64,000 nt of DNA from Prunus persica. Its lineage: Eukaryota > Streptophyta > Magnoliopsida > Rosales > Rosaceae. The notes under the pieces were generated by a model. It was not told the DNA's origin and did not search any database. It saw nothing but the letters and a program-made list of their open reading frames with translations. Position numbers and translations under genes: made by a program. Positions 21,901-36,000 of the stretch are shown here, in pieces. The stretch lies in the NCBI RefSeq assembly GCF_000346465.2, contig NC_034010.1:26870643-26934642 (forward strand). The letters run 5' to 3'. Numbering within the stretch: position 1 is the first letter of the stretch; every line of letters begins with the position of its first letter.

Positions 21901-22624
21901 CTTAATTCAATGATAATCAATATGCTAAAATACAGCCAAAGAGCAAGAACACTAGAATCCAACAGGAAGAATGTGAAAACCTCAAATGTATTCAATTATG
22001 AAAATAGGGATAACAACCTTAAAATCCTACCCAAAGTTTGCTTAAATACTTCCTCAAGTTCCTAGAAACCCTAGGGACCCAAAAAGGAATTAAAAGGGAA
22101 AATAATAAAAATTCCAAAAGCTAGTTAAAATAATCAAATGATGTTTTAGGCTGCTAAAGATGTCAAACACCCAAAAGAGCCCATACAACATGGAAAAGCA
22201 ATGAGTTAACACCGTTCTCTTCGAAACGACAAGTTATATAGAAAAGCTGGTTCCGTCAATGAAATTTGATGCTTGGCACTTTCATAATTTCTTGAGTCTT
22301 ATCTCTGACTATAAATTGAAATCCGTTGTAACAGCATAACCAATTTATTTATTTGTTTACAACTTTTATGTTGAAGTGTTTGACTTTAGCCAACCCCGGT
22401 ATTTTGTTGGTTGCTTGCTACGAAAGAAATTGACAACAACCATACCGCTCTCTATAACGACTCTGACAGATCAAAGGGTACGTAGGGCGCCATAACCACC
22501 AAAAATCACTCAAATTTTTCCAAGAGTTTTTGGAATGATTATGTGGGTTTCGTATTCATATATAGCCTGGCAATCTCAAGCAATCAATTTGGAATTTGGG
22601 ACGGGGGAGGGACGAAAGAAATCA

Positions 22625-25248
22625 ATGACGTCCTTGAACAACAACACACAAGTTGATGTAGTGGAAGAGCAGCATTGCATGCGATTTCCGGCCGCCTCCA
22701 GCAGAGGCATTTGGTTCGGAGAGAATCCGTTGGACGATACCCATACTCTAATGCTGGCCCAAATCATCCTAGTCGTTGTTACTTACCAGCTTCTTTATTT
22801 TTTGCTCAGGCCATTGGGACAAACCAAATTCGTCTGCAATCTCCTGGTACTAATTAATTCAGTTTGTGACATTGTTATTAATTATTCTTTTCTTTTTGGT
22901 TGAAACTTAAATATAATATGTTTTTCAGAGTGGCATTATCTTGGGGTCCTCTGCTCTTGGGGGCACCAAAGGATTCAAGGACAGACTATTCGCAGCCAAA
23001 GTGATCCCACTGTTCGACTCAATGGCCACTGTTGGTGCAATATACACCTTGTTCCTTGCTACATTGAAATTCGACGCACTCCGCTTCGAAAGAACGTCGA
23101 AGAAAGATACCGTGAAAATTGGTCTGGTCTGCTGCATCTTACCTTCCGCAGTCACCTCAACCCTCCTTTTCCAGCTAGGCGGCCCCGGCACCATTCCTGG
23201 AATCGGCAAGGGAGCTGCTGCAGGAGCAATATATATCACTAGTTTCTTTTCTTTGACTTTTTTTCACGGGTTAGCTCAGGCCTTGGATGACCTCAACCTT
23301 ATGACCTCTGAGTTGGGCCAATTTGCCATGTCCTCTGCCCTCCTCAACGATGTGATCTACTGGATCGAAATTATATTCTATTTCTTATTCGCGCGAGCAC
23401 GCGCAGGCCATGGCATTCAGAGTTTTATGTCCTTGCTTGGGTTGATGTTATTCACTTTCTACGTTATACGCCCAACTATAATGTGGATTATCAACAACAT
23501 CCCCCAAGGACAAGAAGCCAAGGAAGTTCATGTAGTTGCAATACAACTTGGGGTTCTAGTTATGGCATTTATCTCCGACGCCATAGGCCTGGCGATGGAC
23601 ACAGGTCCTATACTTCTTGGGGCAGCCATACCAGGTGGACCACCTCTTGGTGCAGCAATAGTCCACAAGACCGAATATTTGGTCTCCCAACTTCTTATGC
23701 CAATCTTCTTTTACCGCATTGGATACAGACTAAATGTGTTTTCGATTCGCGATTGGACGAGTTTTTCCACACTTCAGTCAATCATTGTCGTGTCGTATGT
23801 TTCAAAGATTGTGACAGTTGTGGCGGCCGCAATGTGGTGCAAAATCGGGTTTAAAAATAGTCTAAAGCTCAGCATAGCAATGAGCATCAAGGGTATAATA
23901 GATGTTCTTATTTATTCTCGATGGAGGGCCACAAAGGTAAATAAAACTCTTTAGTTCCCTTTTTCTTTCACTTTCATATAATATATCCCACCATACAATA
24001 TATATATATATATATATTAATTTTGATTCTATGTTAATACTTCAATTGCAGCTCGTAGATGAACAAGCTTTTACTCAAATGGTGTTGTCTATGCTGGGGG
24101 TGACCCTGGTCGCGACACCATTGCTACAGTTATCATACAACCCTAAAATCCCACTCCGATCAGCATCAACCAAACATCCCGGTTTCAAAAGCATTCAGTC
24201 AATGCCAACCAACTCTGAAACATTTCGCATTCTTTGTTGCTTTCACAACCAAGAAAGCATCCACAACCTGATTAACCTCCTGGAAGCCTCATACCCGACG
24301 CAAGCAAGCCCCATCATCACCTACATGGTCCACACAGTCGAGCTGATGGGGCGTGCCGCGCCTCTACTAATTCCCTACAAGAGATTAGAGCACACAAATG
24401 CATCATCAAGCACAAATGAATCATCATCAATCCATCAAATGATGCGAGCCTTTGAGAATTACTCAGAAAACTCCAGAGGACCGGTCACGATCCATGTTTA
24501 CAATATGATCGCTTCCTACAAAAGCATGCATGACACTATTCTCCGTCTTGCGCATGACAAGGTTGTACCTCTTATTATCTTACCATTCCATGATCACCGG
24601 GGTACGGTTGACCACAATTTGATTGCTCCCATACGCCAATTCAACATCAATGTGCAAACAAATTCCCCATGTACAGTGGGAATACTTGTTGACCGAGGCT
24701 TGGCTTGTCAGCTGAGCTCAACATACTATTCCTTCAATGTAGTGGTGATTTTCATTGGTGGAGCAGACGACCGTGAGGCGTTGGCCTACGCAGCACGGAT
24801 GTCTGGCAATCCGGACGTGGGAATGACAGTTTTGCGGATAATCTTGCGGAGTAAACTAGAAGGAGGTAGCCAAGAGCAGGAAATAGAGGCCAAGCTCGAC
24901 CAGTCTTTGATCGACGAGTTTAAGCTGGCGAACACCGGGGATGAGTGCCTGAATTGGCATGATATCGAGGTGGATGACAGTGCACAAGCTATGAGTGCCA
25001 TTAAGAAGTTGCAAGGCAATTATGACCTTGTCATGGTAGGGCGGCGACACGTGGAGATGTCTCTGAGGGATGAAGAAATGGAGGAATTCGTGGAGCATCC
25101 AGAGCTGGGAGTGATTGGTGACATGCTTGCTTCTTCAAATTTCTGGGATGGAATGGTGAATGTGTTGGTCATGCAAGAAAGCAGGGGATTAGGCTATGGA
25201 GCTTTTCGTAGTGACTCTGCAAGGTTTTCAGAGAATATATATGAATGA
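22625..25248 (+). CDS. Cation/H+ exchanger, CHX family (CHX15-like), tandem copy D
   Basis: Exons 22625-22846, 22929-23936 and 24052-25248, both introns phase 0; 808 aa. The frame is open upstream to 22535, but the start at 22625 (MTSLNNNTQV) is chosen because it aligns with the start of copy C (MAALSNNTQV). The membrane domain has SGIILGSSALGG at the start of exon 2 (Ser where A and B have Pro), Asn-Asp in SSALLNDVIYW, and AIPGGPPLGAAIVHKTE. The C-terminal part carries IGGADDREALAYAARMSGNP and LVMVGRRHVEM. It is the closest relative of copy C, most of whose sequence it matches nearly base for base. A TA microsatellite lies in intron 2 (24000-24018). Family role: cation/proton exchange; exact membrane and ion unknown. 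Confidence 0.93.
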
Positions 25249-26786
25249 CATGCTGAAGTTAACTCACCATTGATGCATGGAAGGAAGAAGGTGAAGTGAA
25301 AATTAGGTGTAGGGATTCCTAAAATCGCAAGAGGCTATGAGAGAATAAACCATCTACCATATACATATGAAATATGAAATCAAATGAAGCGGAAGCAAGG
25401 AAATAGCCAGAGGTTCATGCATGTCTCATCTTAGGTCTTCATCTTTATAGGTTTATGAAAGTATATGCACCTATGACACTCACTATCAAATATTAGAGAG
25501 AAGGTAGAGAGTGAGCTTACCCTTGGAGCGAATCTTGAATCCAAGAATGGAATTCAAGTAGAGGGAATAGTCCGTTTGTTGTTGATTCTCCACTTTGTTC
25601 TCCAAATAGGCACAATTGTGAGAGTAAGGGTGAGAGAAGAGAGCTAGGGTTCTTGTGAGAGTTAAGGGGGTTTTTTATTGTAACCAAAGTTGTTCATACA
25701 TACTAGTGAATTTCTCCGGTGGATCACCAAGAGGACGTAGGCAGGAGGCCGAACCTCTATAAATCTTTGTGTTCTTATGTGTGTTTGCTTTCTCTCTTCG
25801 GTGTGTGTGTGTTTTATTCTCAAGGGGTTTGTGTGTGTGCGGTCGCATAATCCATCAACGACAAGGTTTTGAAGTGTTTGCGCACAACATGACATTCCTA
25901 GTATAAAAGGTTAAACGGAGAGAAGGACTAACAAGGGAGGGAGTCAGTTTAGTATATTATATCAACTACTTTTCTTCCTTTCTGCCTAGTGTGAAGCATA
26001 CAAGTAGTTCTGGTTAGAAAGAAGTCAATTTTGTGATCAAAACCTAGATGCATTAACAGCCAACATGCATTTGAATGAAATTAGGAACCCAACTTATTTC
26101 CTTAATTGAAGAACCTTAGTAGAAGGAAGCACATAAATTCTCTAATATATAATCCAATGTGTTTCATACAGAAATCGAGCAGCACTTTTCGAATCATAAT
26201 TTTTTCTTGGACAACTAACTTGAGGACTTGACAGAACGAAGTTAATCCGAGTCGCTGTGCTGTACATAGATCTCACTTCTGGTGTCCATTCCTTAGCATT
26301 GAAGCTGGGAAATGTTCATTGAACCCTATATATGTTCAAACCAGACAATGGAAGCTAGGACTAGACAATAGCTTAGGAAAATCATAAACATGGTATATGT
26401 AATCAGCTTTACCATGAGCACCAATGAAATCTTGGTCAAATTGATTAACCCGTGTTGCTTGTTTCCTTTATATTGATCAATATAGGATCCTCGTATCTGG
26501 TCACCCACTTTTAATGTTTCCTCATCTTTTGTGTTTGAGACACAAATTTCCTTTACCTTTGCTGCTGCCTTGTCATGAGAAGCGAAGATTTAGTTTGGTT
26601 GGAATATTGATGTGAAGTACGGAAATTAGAACTGATTGCCAAATCAAGGGTTTCAATTTTCTTGTAAAGAATGACTTGGGTTTTACTTCTTGTTTGTTTT
26701 TCTTCTTCCCTACTGTTTTTTTTTTTCTTTATTTGGTTGTAACCACATTTGCCTACCTATCTTCTGGAGTATAACTACGCAATAAA

Positions 26787-26822
<36 letters not shown>

Positions 26823-27334
26823 AACAAGGCCTTTTTAATTATCTGTAAATTGCCCTTGCTTGCAATAATAGGTGTTGGGTACCAAATTGTTTAATGGTCT
26901 CATATCTTTTTCATAGATGAAACAAAGGAATACAAGAAACAGAGGAATACAAGAACAGGGGAAGCTAAGAAACAGAGGAGTATAAGAAACAGGGGATTCT
27001 AAGAAACAGAGGAGTAATAAAAAAAACATTTCATTAACTTCAAAACATTTCTTTAACACTTGCTTACGAAATACAAAACATCTATGAATCAAGAAACATG
27101 TCTGTCTGCCTGCGACTAAATCAGATGGTACTCGGTTTTGCAACCGCAGTGCCATCCATCTCCTCTAAGCCCACTTTATGTATCAAAAAAGAACAATGAG
27201 AACTAGACCCCCAAATGCAGGGGAAATACAAACAACAATGGAATCAAATAACTGAGACGGGAAAAATGAAAACCCCATAGTTGGGTTTCTAAGTTGCTAG
27301 CATTGGTGGCATATCTATGGTGATCTTTAGATTC
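25249..27334. other. Intergenic region between CHX copy D and the laccase gene
   Basis: No gene seen. About 25660-25900 resembles part of a Copia LTR or leader (GTGGATCACCAAGAGGACGT, then GT-rich sequence). There is a TA microsatellite at about 26789-26818. A small minisatellite based on AAGAAACAGAGGAGTA lies at about 26928-27020. The right end should include the laccase 3' untranslated region, as that gene reads leftward. Confidence 0.5.
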
Positions 27335-29555
27335 TTAACACAGAGGCAGATCCGCCGGAGGAGCCTCGATCGACTGCAGTGTCCCAACTCCATTGTCAAC
27401 TAAGAAGACCATGGCCAAACCCCAGTTGATATGAACATCCAAGTGACAATGCATTATCCAGGCCCCTACATATGTAAAAAATATTAGTATCCTCTAATTA
27501 AATCCTTAAAGTTGTAACCATGAGACATAAAATATTATATGATTTAAGTAAATGTTACCTGGATTGTCAGCTACGAATCTGATGACTGCCCATCCATTCG
27601 CAGGCACTGCCACTGTGTTCCTCATAGGTGGATCAACAAGGTTGAATTTTTTGGTATCAGTCTGGGCATTGAAATTTCCAAAACCTTCTGCAAGGATGTA
27701 GAAATCGTATCCGTGGAGATGAATGGGGTGGTTCTCTGGTGTGACGATACTTGTGTCTTGTAGCACAACCTGCACCCTTGATCCATACTTCAACTTGTAT
27801 CCCCTGGTTCCAGAAAGAGGCTGCCAGAGGGAGCGGCTCACGTTGCCCGTGTAATCGAATTTCAGCGGTGGGTTTGCTGGAAAATCAGCAGTGAAAACTC
27901 CAGGTATGTTTTGTTGATAGGCCTGCAAGATTGAGATGTTGTTTGGAAGCACAAAGGACACATTGTTCATGCTGGCTGTGAAGCGTGTTCCATTGGGGCC
28001 TTGGCACCTTCTGGTTGGGTTGAAATGCTTTGGGCAGTTGTTGAGACCAAGGCCGATTGTGAAGAAAAGGTTTTCGTCGATTTCAGTTGGGACTTCAACT
28101 TTTCTAGGACTTCTGAAGCTTGTGGTGAAAGCAGAGGCAGTGGCTGTGTCATTGAAAGCAGGAAGTGGTGGCATAATTGGTTTAACTGCTGGACCGTTCG
28201 TGCAGTTGGGGCTGCAAGGGGCAGACTTGTATTCAAGAATGGCCGTGGTGGTGGTGTTGTCAAATGCTGCATTTTGTGCACTGAAATAGGCACGTGCCGC
28301 CAAGTAGTATCGGGCTGGTGGCTGGTCACCGGTGATCAAAACATCGGTTGTCTGTCCGGGTCCTAGCATGAGGACTTTGGTGGTGAAAGGTTTGGCGTAG
28401 GAGGCGTCAGCACTAACAACAGTCAGTTTGTGGTTTGCCACAGTGAAGAAAAGAGGTTGGTTGAGGGCAGCGTTGATGATTCTAAGAAGGTTGGTCTCAC
28501 CGGAGTCTATAGGAACTATGACTGTGTCTGCATAGCAATCAGAGACAAAGATAATTAGTTGATCGCATCATGTCTACATCAATTATTATAGTCAGTTGTC
28601 GCCGACTCTAATTAGTATATAAATGTGAAATTTATAAATTTTGGGTATTGATTGGGTTAGGGGTAGAAGCAAATTACCTTGGCTTGAGCAATTGTAAAGA
28701 TCACCAGGTTGACCATTGATGGTGTATGCATCAGACACATTAGGAGCTCCTCCAGTCCGGGTTGACTGCCTCAAAACGTTGATGGGGTTCGCGTTCCACC
28801 ATTCACCAAGAAGAAGGGTAGTTTCGCGTTTCGGCTTAGTGAATGGGTAGGAGTCTCCTTGTTTTGGATGAATGATAAGTGCTCCATAGACAGTGGCTCT
28901 AAGCCATGAGCTGTGAGCATGCCACCACAAAGTACCTTCTTGGCCTTGAATTGTAAATCTGTAGGTGTAGCTTCCTCCTGGCCTAATTGGGCACTGAGTC
29001 ACAAATTCAGGTCCATCTGCCCATCCAGTTCTCATTTGCCTAATTCCATGCCTGCAATGTACATTAATGAATATAAGATCATGTTTACTTGAGGAAATGA
29101 AGAAGCAAGAAAGAAGAATGAATCATGCATGCATGCATGCAAACTAGTTACCAATGGATGGTGACGTTGTAACGAGCTTTGTTGGTGACTTTGACGACCA
29201 GAGTGTCACCATTGTTAACTTCCAAGGTTGGTCCAGGGAATTGCCCATTGACTGTGATGGAGTTTTGGGTTGTGCACAGCCTCTTCACTGGTGTTGCTTG
29301 AATCTGTTAATCCCAAGTTTATCCAAATAGTCAGTATCTAATTAGAGAGAGAAAATGAAATTAAGGGGGCTAAAACATAATATATATATATATATATATA
29401 AACACTTAAGAGATACAAATTAAACTTACAACAAAGTCATGGTGGTGAGTTTTGGGCTCTGCCAAGGACATTGCTGATGAAGCAAACAGAAGGCAAACGC
29501 CTATGAGTAACGAGCATCGAATTTTGTTGCCGAAAATGCTGTTGAGTGCGTCCAT
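27335..29555 (-). CDS. LAC5: Laccase, multicopper oxidase (LAC5-like)
   Basis: Five exons on the minus strand: 29555-29430, 29303-29152, 29051-28678, 28527-27559 and 27465-27335; 583 aa, normal for plant laccases. A signal peptide covers about residues 1-32 ([15 protein letters not shown]), so it is secreted to the cell wall. All four copper-binding regions are present: HWHG split across the exon 2/3 junction, [27 protein letters not shown] and [12 protein letters not shown]. Laccases oxidise phenolics such as monolignols and pass electrons to oxygen, making water. Many N-glycosylation sites (NVT, NVS, NTT, NGT) are visible. Sequence resemblance and neighbours point to the LAC5/LAC12 group rather than the LAC4/17 lignin laccases; its true substrate cannot be read from sequence. 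Intron 1 holds a TA microsatellite (29381-29400). Confidence 0.95.
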
Positions 29556-29668
29556 ATCTGTGTTAGCTAAGCTAGCTATTAGCTGCCAATCAACCCCTTA
29601 ACCTTTGTTTGAATGATATTAGTGCTCAAGGTGGTGAGTTGAATGACAAAGTGATAGAAAGTGGGCTT

Positions 29669-29676
29669 CTTTTATA
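29669..29676 (-). promoter_or_regulatory. Probable TATA box of the laccase gene
   Basis: TATAAAAG on the minus strand, about 115 bp before the start codon, a normal distance allowing for a short 5' leader. Confidence 0.5.
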
Positions 29677-32600
29677 GGAAGATTTGAGGAGAGAGATTGT
29701 GGTTTGAGGTTGGCAGATTAGGTTTTGATTAGCAAAATGGTCAGATTCCTGAGCAAACTTAGTTCAACCCTATAGGAGTTGTTGCACCCACTGGCCTATT
29801 CAAAGTGAATTATTTTCTTCAATGTGCTTGCTTCACAAGTCTTCTTTCCTGGATTGTGCAATTTCAATAAAGCATTAATCTGCAAAGAATTAAAGCTCAA
29901 ATCTTATATTGTATTTCTTCTACGACATATGACCTTTTTGCATGCATCTTTTATGTCCAAAGGCCAAACACGTAATTATAATAGTCAAATCAAACCCATG
30001 AACCACAAAGATCAACCTCAAACGCCAAATTAACTCTTGATTGCAAAATCATTAGCATCCCTATGCTAAACTCGTAATTAAGATAGTCGCTAATCATTTC
30101 TAAACAATGGCTAAGCTACCCCGAATATATAACAGATCGATATTATTCGTCAATTTCTCTGTTGACCTTTTCTGGAAGGGTGCCAGAGAGGGAAAGAGTA
30201 TACAAATTATAATCTTTGCATGAATCTGTCAAACCATCTTTTTTTCTTTCCTAATGGTGGAAACCAAAAAGTGATTCATCAATTAATTAACATGCCTAGA
30301 GCAAAAGCTCTTGCTTTTGGGAAAAGTAGAAAAGTTATCGATCATCTTTAGAATTATCGGAGGGATTGAGTGTTCTTTTGAGATTTTATTCCCACAAAAT
30401 TAAGTTACCCGTGCTTCATTTGGAGATGTCGTAATATAATACTCAAATCAAAATGAAGGGCCTTAATCTATCAATTAATTAGAATTTACTCTCTAGGATT
30501 AGACAAACGGACCAGATATTTCGTGTTCAAACTCTTATGCTATTGATTGTGTGTGAGAAACCTCATTCCATATAGTTTAGACTATCGCTTGTAATTTTTT
30601 TTAAAAAAAAACAACACAAGATTTCTTTTTTCAGGTTTCAAGAGAAGGAAGGCGAGGGGCCCGCAATGATGTTGGACTAGGTCACGACTGTCGAGTGCGG
30701 GGGATTGAGGTTTTTAACTTAATCATATGTTAAATAGTTAAATGTGGGGCAACGTTGATGATCAAATCAAGCTGCCGTTTGGAAGGAAAAACGACTAGAT
30801 TAAGTCATCTCTATAATTAGGTGGCATGTGTAGAATGCCTTAATTACAAAGAAGATTTGATTGTGTCCAACCACAATTCAGTTGACATACAATTTAATAT
30901 GTACGAATTAGGTAGCCTGTCACAAAGCAGAATACATGGATCATCTATATGATCTTCTTTCTCGTGTTTTAGTTTTGGTGATATAGATAACAACAGAAAT
31001 GGCTACCACATTTTGATTGGTTTTGTCAACTCTATTTCTTTTGTAGGCAAATGAATATGCAAATTGACCAACTATACTTACTACCAATATCATTAAAATC
31101 GGTTTTTTTTATTTATAAATTTATAGAAGGAAGTGAAATAAATTTACTTACGGAACTGCGTCTCGTCTTTGTGAAATATGCAGTACATGTTGTATTACTC
31201 GTAAATAAGTAAATAAACTAATTTAATTATTGGGTTCGAGTCCAAATTAAGAACCCTTCATTTTTCTTAATTTTGATTTGCTTTAAGGCTATATGGAGGC
31301 TAATTAGGTATGTTATTAGTAATAAGAGTTGATAATGCTAGGGGGGGGTGTGGGGTTTGGTAAGTAGAAAATTACAGGGGACAAGGTGACAAAACCGTTA
31401 ATCACTTTGAATGTAAGCATGTCAAAATACAACAGAATTCGATCCAACTGAGAGTGAAAGGGAGAAAGAAGAGGAGGAGGAGGAATTGGATTGGATAGGT
31501 GAACCAGATTCAATGATGGCAATTGACACCAAGTTGGTAGAGTTTGTTATTGACCTTTTTAACACATAAATATTCTAAATTAAGAAGAATAAGTACAAGA
31601 GAAGTCGTCATTCAAAAATTGATTGAAGACCAGACACACACACCACAAGTACTTCCTTGTCAAACTTGTGCATCTGGTGTTGTTTTTGTGTCTCAAGCCT
31701 TACCAGCTATGGCTTCCTCTTTTTTTTTTTTCTTTTTTTCTTTTTTTTCCTGTTTGCTTTGTTTATTGTAATTTTCCATCTGCTTCTTTTCTTGGGTTTT
31801 CGATCGTTTTCATTGGTAGTTGTAGGTGGGTGTGAAGTTAATTGCAATTCTATATTTCCATCATTGGTGCTTGGCTTGATCCAAAATTGGGGCTTAATAA
31901 CCCTTTCACGCTAAATGGGGCTTAATAACTTTTTCTTTTTAGGATGTGCAAAATGTAAATGTCAAAGTTCAAAGTTTTCATTACTAAGCAATTAATCCAT
32001 CAAGAGTATCTGCTATACTTTGTTACGTGCTTCCTTACAAGTTCCAAGTTTCAAAGTTTCATTACTAAGCAATTATTCAATGGACTACTAACTTAGACAG
32101 CATTCACCTCACAATAAATTTGGAATGTGAAGGTAAAGAGTCCTACATTGGAAAGTTGAGAAACCAAGCAAGAGCTTATAAGGAGTTGGGCTACTCCTCT
32201 CATTGCCAATTGGTTTTAGAGTGGAACCTCAACTTCCTACACTTGTTAGGCCAAATTATTCTTCTAGCCACGAATTTAAAATCGTGCACATCTTTACTTT
32301 GAAACGAAATAATTAGAATTACTCAGTAAATTTGATATGTGTACCATTATAGCAGATATATAAATTGAGAAGATAAAGTCTATTCTATTTGACTTATCTA
32401 AGGTCAGATCCTATTTCTTAATAATTTGATTAAATTAGTTAGTTTGATATAACCTCATCTAAGATTCTCAAATAAGACACTCACTATAAAATGACTCCAC
32501 TACTGAAATAGTAACGACCATTTCATTTGTCATGCGTTTTTTTAATCCAATACGACGAAGTGAGGCCCACTTTTTTTTTTTTGTTCCTGGTTTCTTACAA

Positions 32601-33022
32601 TTCAGCCCAACCACCTTATCGTGATCCAGTCGATCTAAAAAGAACGGACCGATCTTGGATTTTAGTTTAGCCCGAGTCCCTAAACAAAGGCCCAACTCTG
32701 TGAGCACAAAATAAGCCCAACTTTAGCTAGCAATTTTAAAAACACGTGGCAGCCGACGTGGCGGCAGCAGCGTCATCACATCGCATGGCAACAAATAGTT
32801 AGTCCAACAGCACCACACCAGGTATGCAAAGAGGGTTCCCACTTGGCGCGCCCCGAGTCACTCGACTCAGTGACTTACTACCTCACTGCCTTGACGTCTA
32901 ATGCCCGATTTCACATGCAGCTCCACCACCACCACCTTCCTCTTCTTCTCCTTCACCTCATCAACCTTGCTTTTTCACCTATTTAAATTTATTTAATTAT
33001 TAATTTCCCCAAAATTCAGAAA
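29677..33022. other. Long intergenic region between laccase and SNX2
   Basis: No gene, RNA or complete transposon recognised. A SINE-like repeat related to 16990-17095 lies at about 30520-30611. Near the right end an ABRE-type G-box CACGTGGC stands at 32743-32750, about 280 bp before the SNX2 start. Several GCCCA/TGGGC words typical of housekeeping plant promoters occur at 32570-32720. Confidence 0.5.
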
Positions 33023-36000
33023 ATGATGAAGCAAGAAAACCATGGCGATGAAGGGGCGAACTTGCACGCATCCCAAGATGACATGGAATCTCTGGTCCTC
33101 GACGAGCCGCCGCCGTCATCCAACGGCCAATCTTCGCCCTCCGCATCGACCTCCGTCGAACGCCACAGCACCACCGCCACCACCTCCTCCACCTCCCAGA
33201 ACTTCAATTCCATCCTCGAGCCCCCATCCTACGCGGACGCCATCTTCACCTCATTCGATTCCTCCTCATCCAACGGCCATGAAAACCCCAAGCAGCCCTC
33301 TTATCAATCGGACCCTCCGACCCGCTCCGAATTCCTCAAGATATGGGTCTCGGACCCTGAGAAGGAGCTTGAGCTCACGAATTCGCTCGTCCCCGGCGGG
33401 ACCTCGTACTATACCTACTTGATCACCACCCGTACCAATATGCCCGAGTACGGCGGACCCGGATCCGAATTCACCGTCCGGAGGCGGTTCAAGGACGTGG
33501 TGACTCTATCGGACCGGCTGTCCGAGTCGTATCGCGGGTTTGTCATCCCGATCCGACCCGATAAGAGCGTGGTCGAGAGCCAAGTGATGCAAATCGAGCA
33601 ATTCGTGGAGCAGCGGAGGGCTGCATTGGCCAAGTACCTGAACAAGCTCGCGGTGCATCCGACGCTCAAGAAGAGCGAGGAGCTGAGGCTGTTTTTGGTG
33701 GTGAGGGGGAAGCCGCCGCTAGCGAAGAGCATTGACATGGCGTCGAGGATGCTCGACGGCGCCGTGAGGCTACCGAGGCAGTTGACTGGAGAGGCCGCGG
33801 CAGTGACGGATGTGAATGAGGCGGCGCAGCCGGCCAAGGGCGGCAGGGACTTGCTGAGGATCTTCAGGGAGTTGAGACAGTCGGTGGTGAACGATTGGGG
33901 CGGGGTGAAGCCTATGGTGGTTGAGGAGGATAAGGAGTTTATTGAGAGGAAGGAGAAGGTGGCGGAGTTTGAGCAACAGCTTAGCAATTTGTCTCAGCAG
34001 GTATTTATACTAATTTTAAAGCACTGATGTATTTATGTATTCTTTCTGGTAATGGCAACATATTTGTATGTTCAAATCCAAATGTTAGTTCATTTAAATG
34101 TTATGGTGGACTTGAAAATTTGGATAGTGCCAACTGCCAACTGAATTAGTGTGATCATGTTGATCTTATAAGGAAAGAAACATTTCGGGGCCACTAGGAT
34201 CACTTGAGGGATTTTAGAAGTTGAAGATTTACCATTTATGTTGATGATAATTGTCTGTTACAAATTTGGCAACTGAGTATACGGCACAGCAGAATGAGCG
34301 AGGTTTTCGGTTATTTGGATTTGGTGAGCTGGATGGTTGGATTGATTTTCATTTTCCATGTATACATTTTGCAGGCTGAATCACTAGTAAAAGCTCAGCA
34401 GGACATGGGTGAGACTATGGGGGAATTGGGGTTGGCCTTTGTGAAGCTGACCAAGCTTGAGACCGAGGGAGCCATGTTTGAATCACAAACAATACGAGCC
34501 ACTGACATGAAAAATGTGGCTACTGCTGCTGTAAAAGCTAGCCGATTGTACCGGGAGTTAAATGCGCAAACAGTCAAGCATTTGGTATGGTACACAAGTT
34601 TTTCTATATATTGGTTGCTTAGCTATATATCTCATACTATGAGAACTTACTTTATGTGTAAAAGGAGTCATAGTTAACTGATATAATAATTTTGATCCGC
34701 ATATAAAACTAAATCTTCATTTGCCTTCGCTGGATGTTTCATATTTATTGCAGGACAAACTCCATGAATATCTCGGGGTCATATTAGCAGTCAATAGTGC
34801 TTTTTCAGACAGATCAAGTGCTTTACTGACCGTTCAGACTCTTTCATCAGAATTAGTTTCCTTGCAGTCGAGGATTGAGAAGCTTGAAGCTGCAGCATCC
34901 AAAATATTTGGTGGAGACAGGTCCAGGATGCGGAAAATAGAAGAGCTAAAAGAAACTTTAAAAGTTAGTGAGGATGCTAAATCTTGTGCAGTCAGAGAAT
35001 ATGAACGCATCAAGGTAACATCTCAAACCATTTAAAACATAGGCCATTCGGTCTGTATCCTTGATTTTCTAGATACATTTTGATGATAAATAGCGTCCTC
35101 TATAGATCTCCCATGCTTCTTTCTCTTTAACAATGTATCCTATGCATTTGATAATTAATCAATCTAGCAGTCTTATGTGGTTAAGTATATGGCTTTTGTA
35201 TATGCCTGTCTAAATATACCATAGGAGGCTGTTAGTAGTTCTTCTTATACCATTGCTGATGTTATCATGGGATCCACCTGGATATGTTGGCATTGTCGTT
35301 TCAAACTTACAAGCCTTGTGAATAAATTTGACAGTAGATACCAACACAGAACAGATACGAAAGGAAAGCAAGGGTATGTACTAGTAGCAAACATGTACCC
35401 AAATAGATAAAATCCTGGAATCTACCAGGTGGCCTTTGAATCCACAAGGAAACAATAGAGCGAAACTCTCTGAAATGTTCTTGATTACATAATAAATGAT
35501 TGTTACACAAGTTTTCATAGGCACAGGCTAGAAGTACTAATTAAGAAGAAAACAACAAAGATAACTATTCTAAAATGTTTGATTAGTAATGTTGCAAACC
35601 TAATGACTTAAACAACAAGAAACTAATAAGAGAGTTATGAGATGGAACTCTTCTTCTTATTTTTGTCTGCCTTCTATTAAGCATGTGCGACCTGCCCTAC
35701 TTCAGTAGAGGGTTATTTACTTTTAGATGGTGAAATGTGGCAACATACACAATGAGCTTTTATGCATTAACTTGAGATGATTTTGTATCTTGTATCTTGT
35801 TTCTGGTTTCTGTCAACCAATTTTGTTGAACATTCCTTCGTGCTGAGTTTTGGTCCAAGTTAAGCTTGTACAGCTGGACCATCTTGTAAAATTATCTAGC
35901 CATTCTCTAAACAAACTACAAAACCTGTGCACCGCATCTTTCCTCTTCCCTTTGTCATTCCACTTTTCTGACATTAAGTGAAGGGGGAAAATCACTATGA

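Larger units (their letters stand above)
20767..22624. other. Spacer between CHX copies C and D
   Basis: Contains the 3' flank of copy C, a probable degenerate LTR-type repeat (21190-21900), an inverted repeat, and from about 22304 the promoter region of copy D, homologous to that of copy C. No gene seen. Confidence 0.55.

Noticed and set aside
25660..25900. Copia LTR or leader fragment
   Set aside because: The resemblance is partial and no ends, primer site or duplication were found; kept only as a remark in the intergenic entry.
26835..27155. Minus-strand 106-codon frame
   Set aside because: It includes a minisatellite translated as repeated Phe/Leu/Ser/Cys words; no family match.
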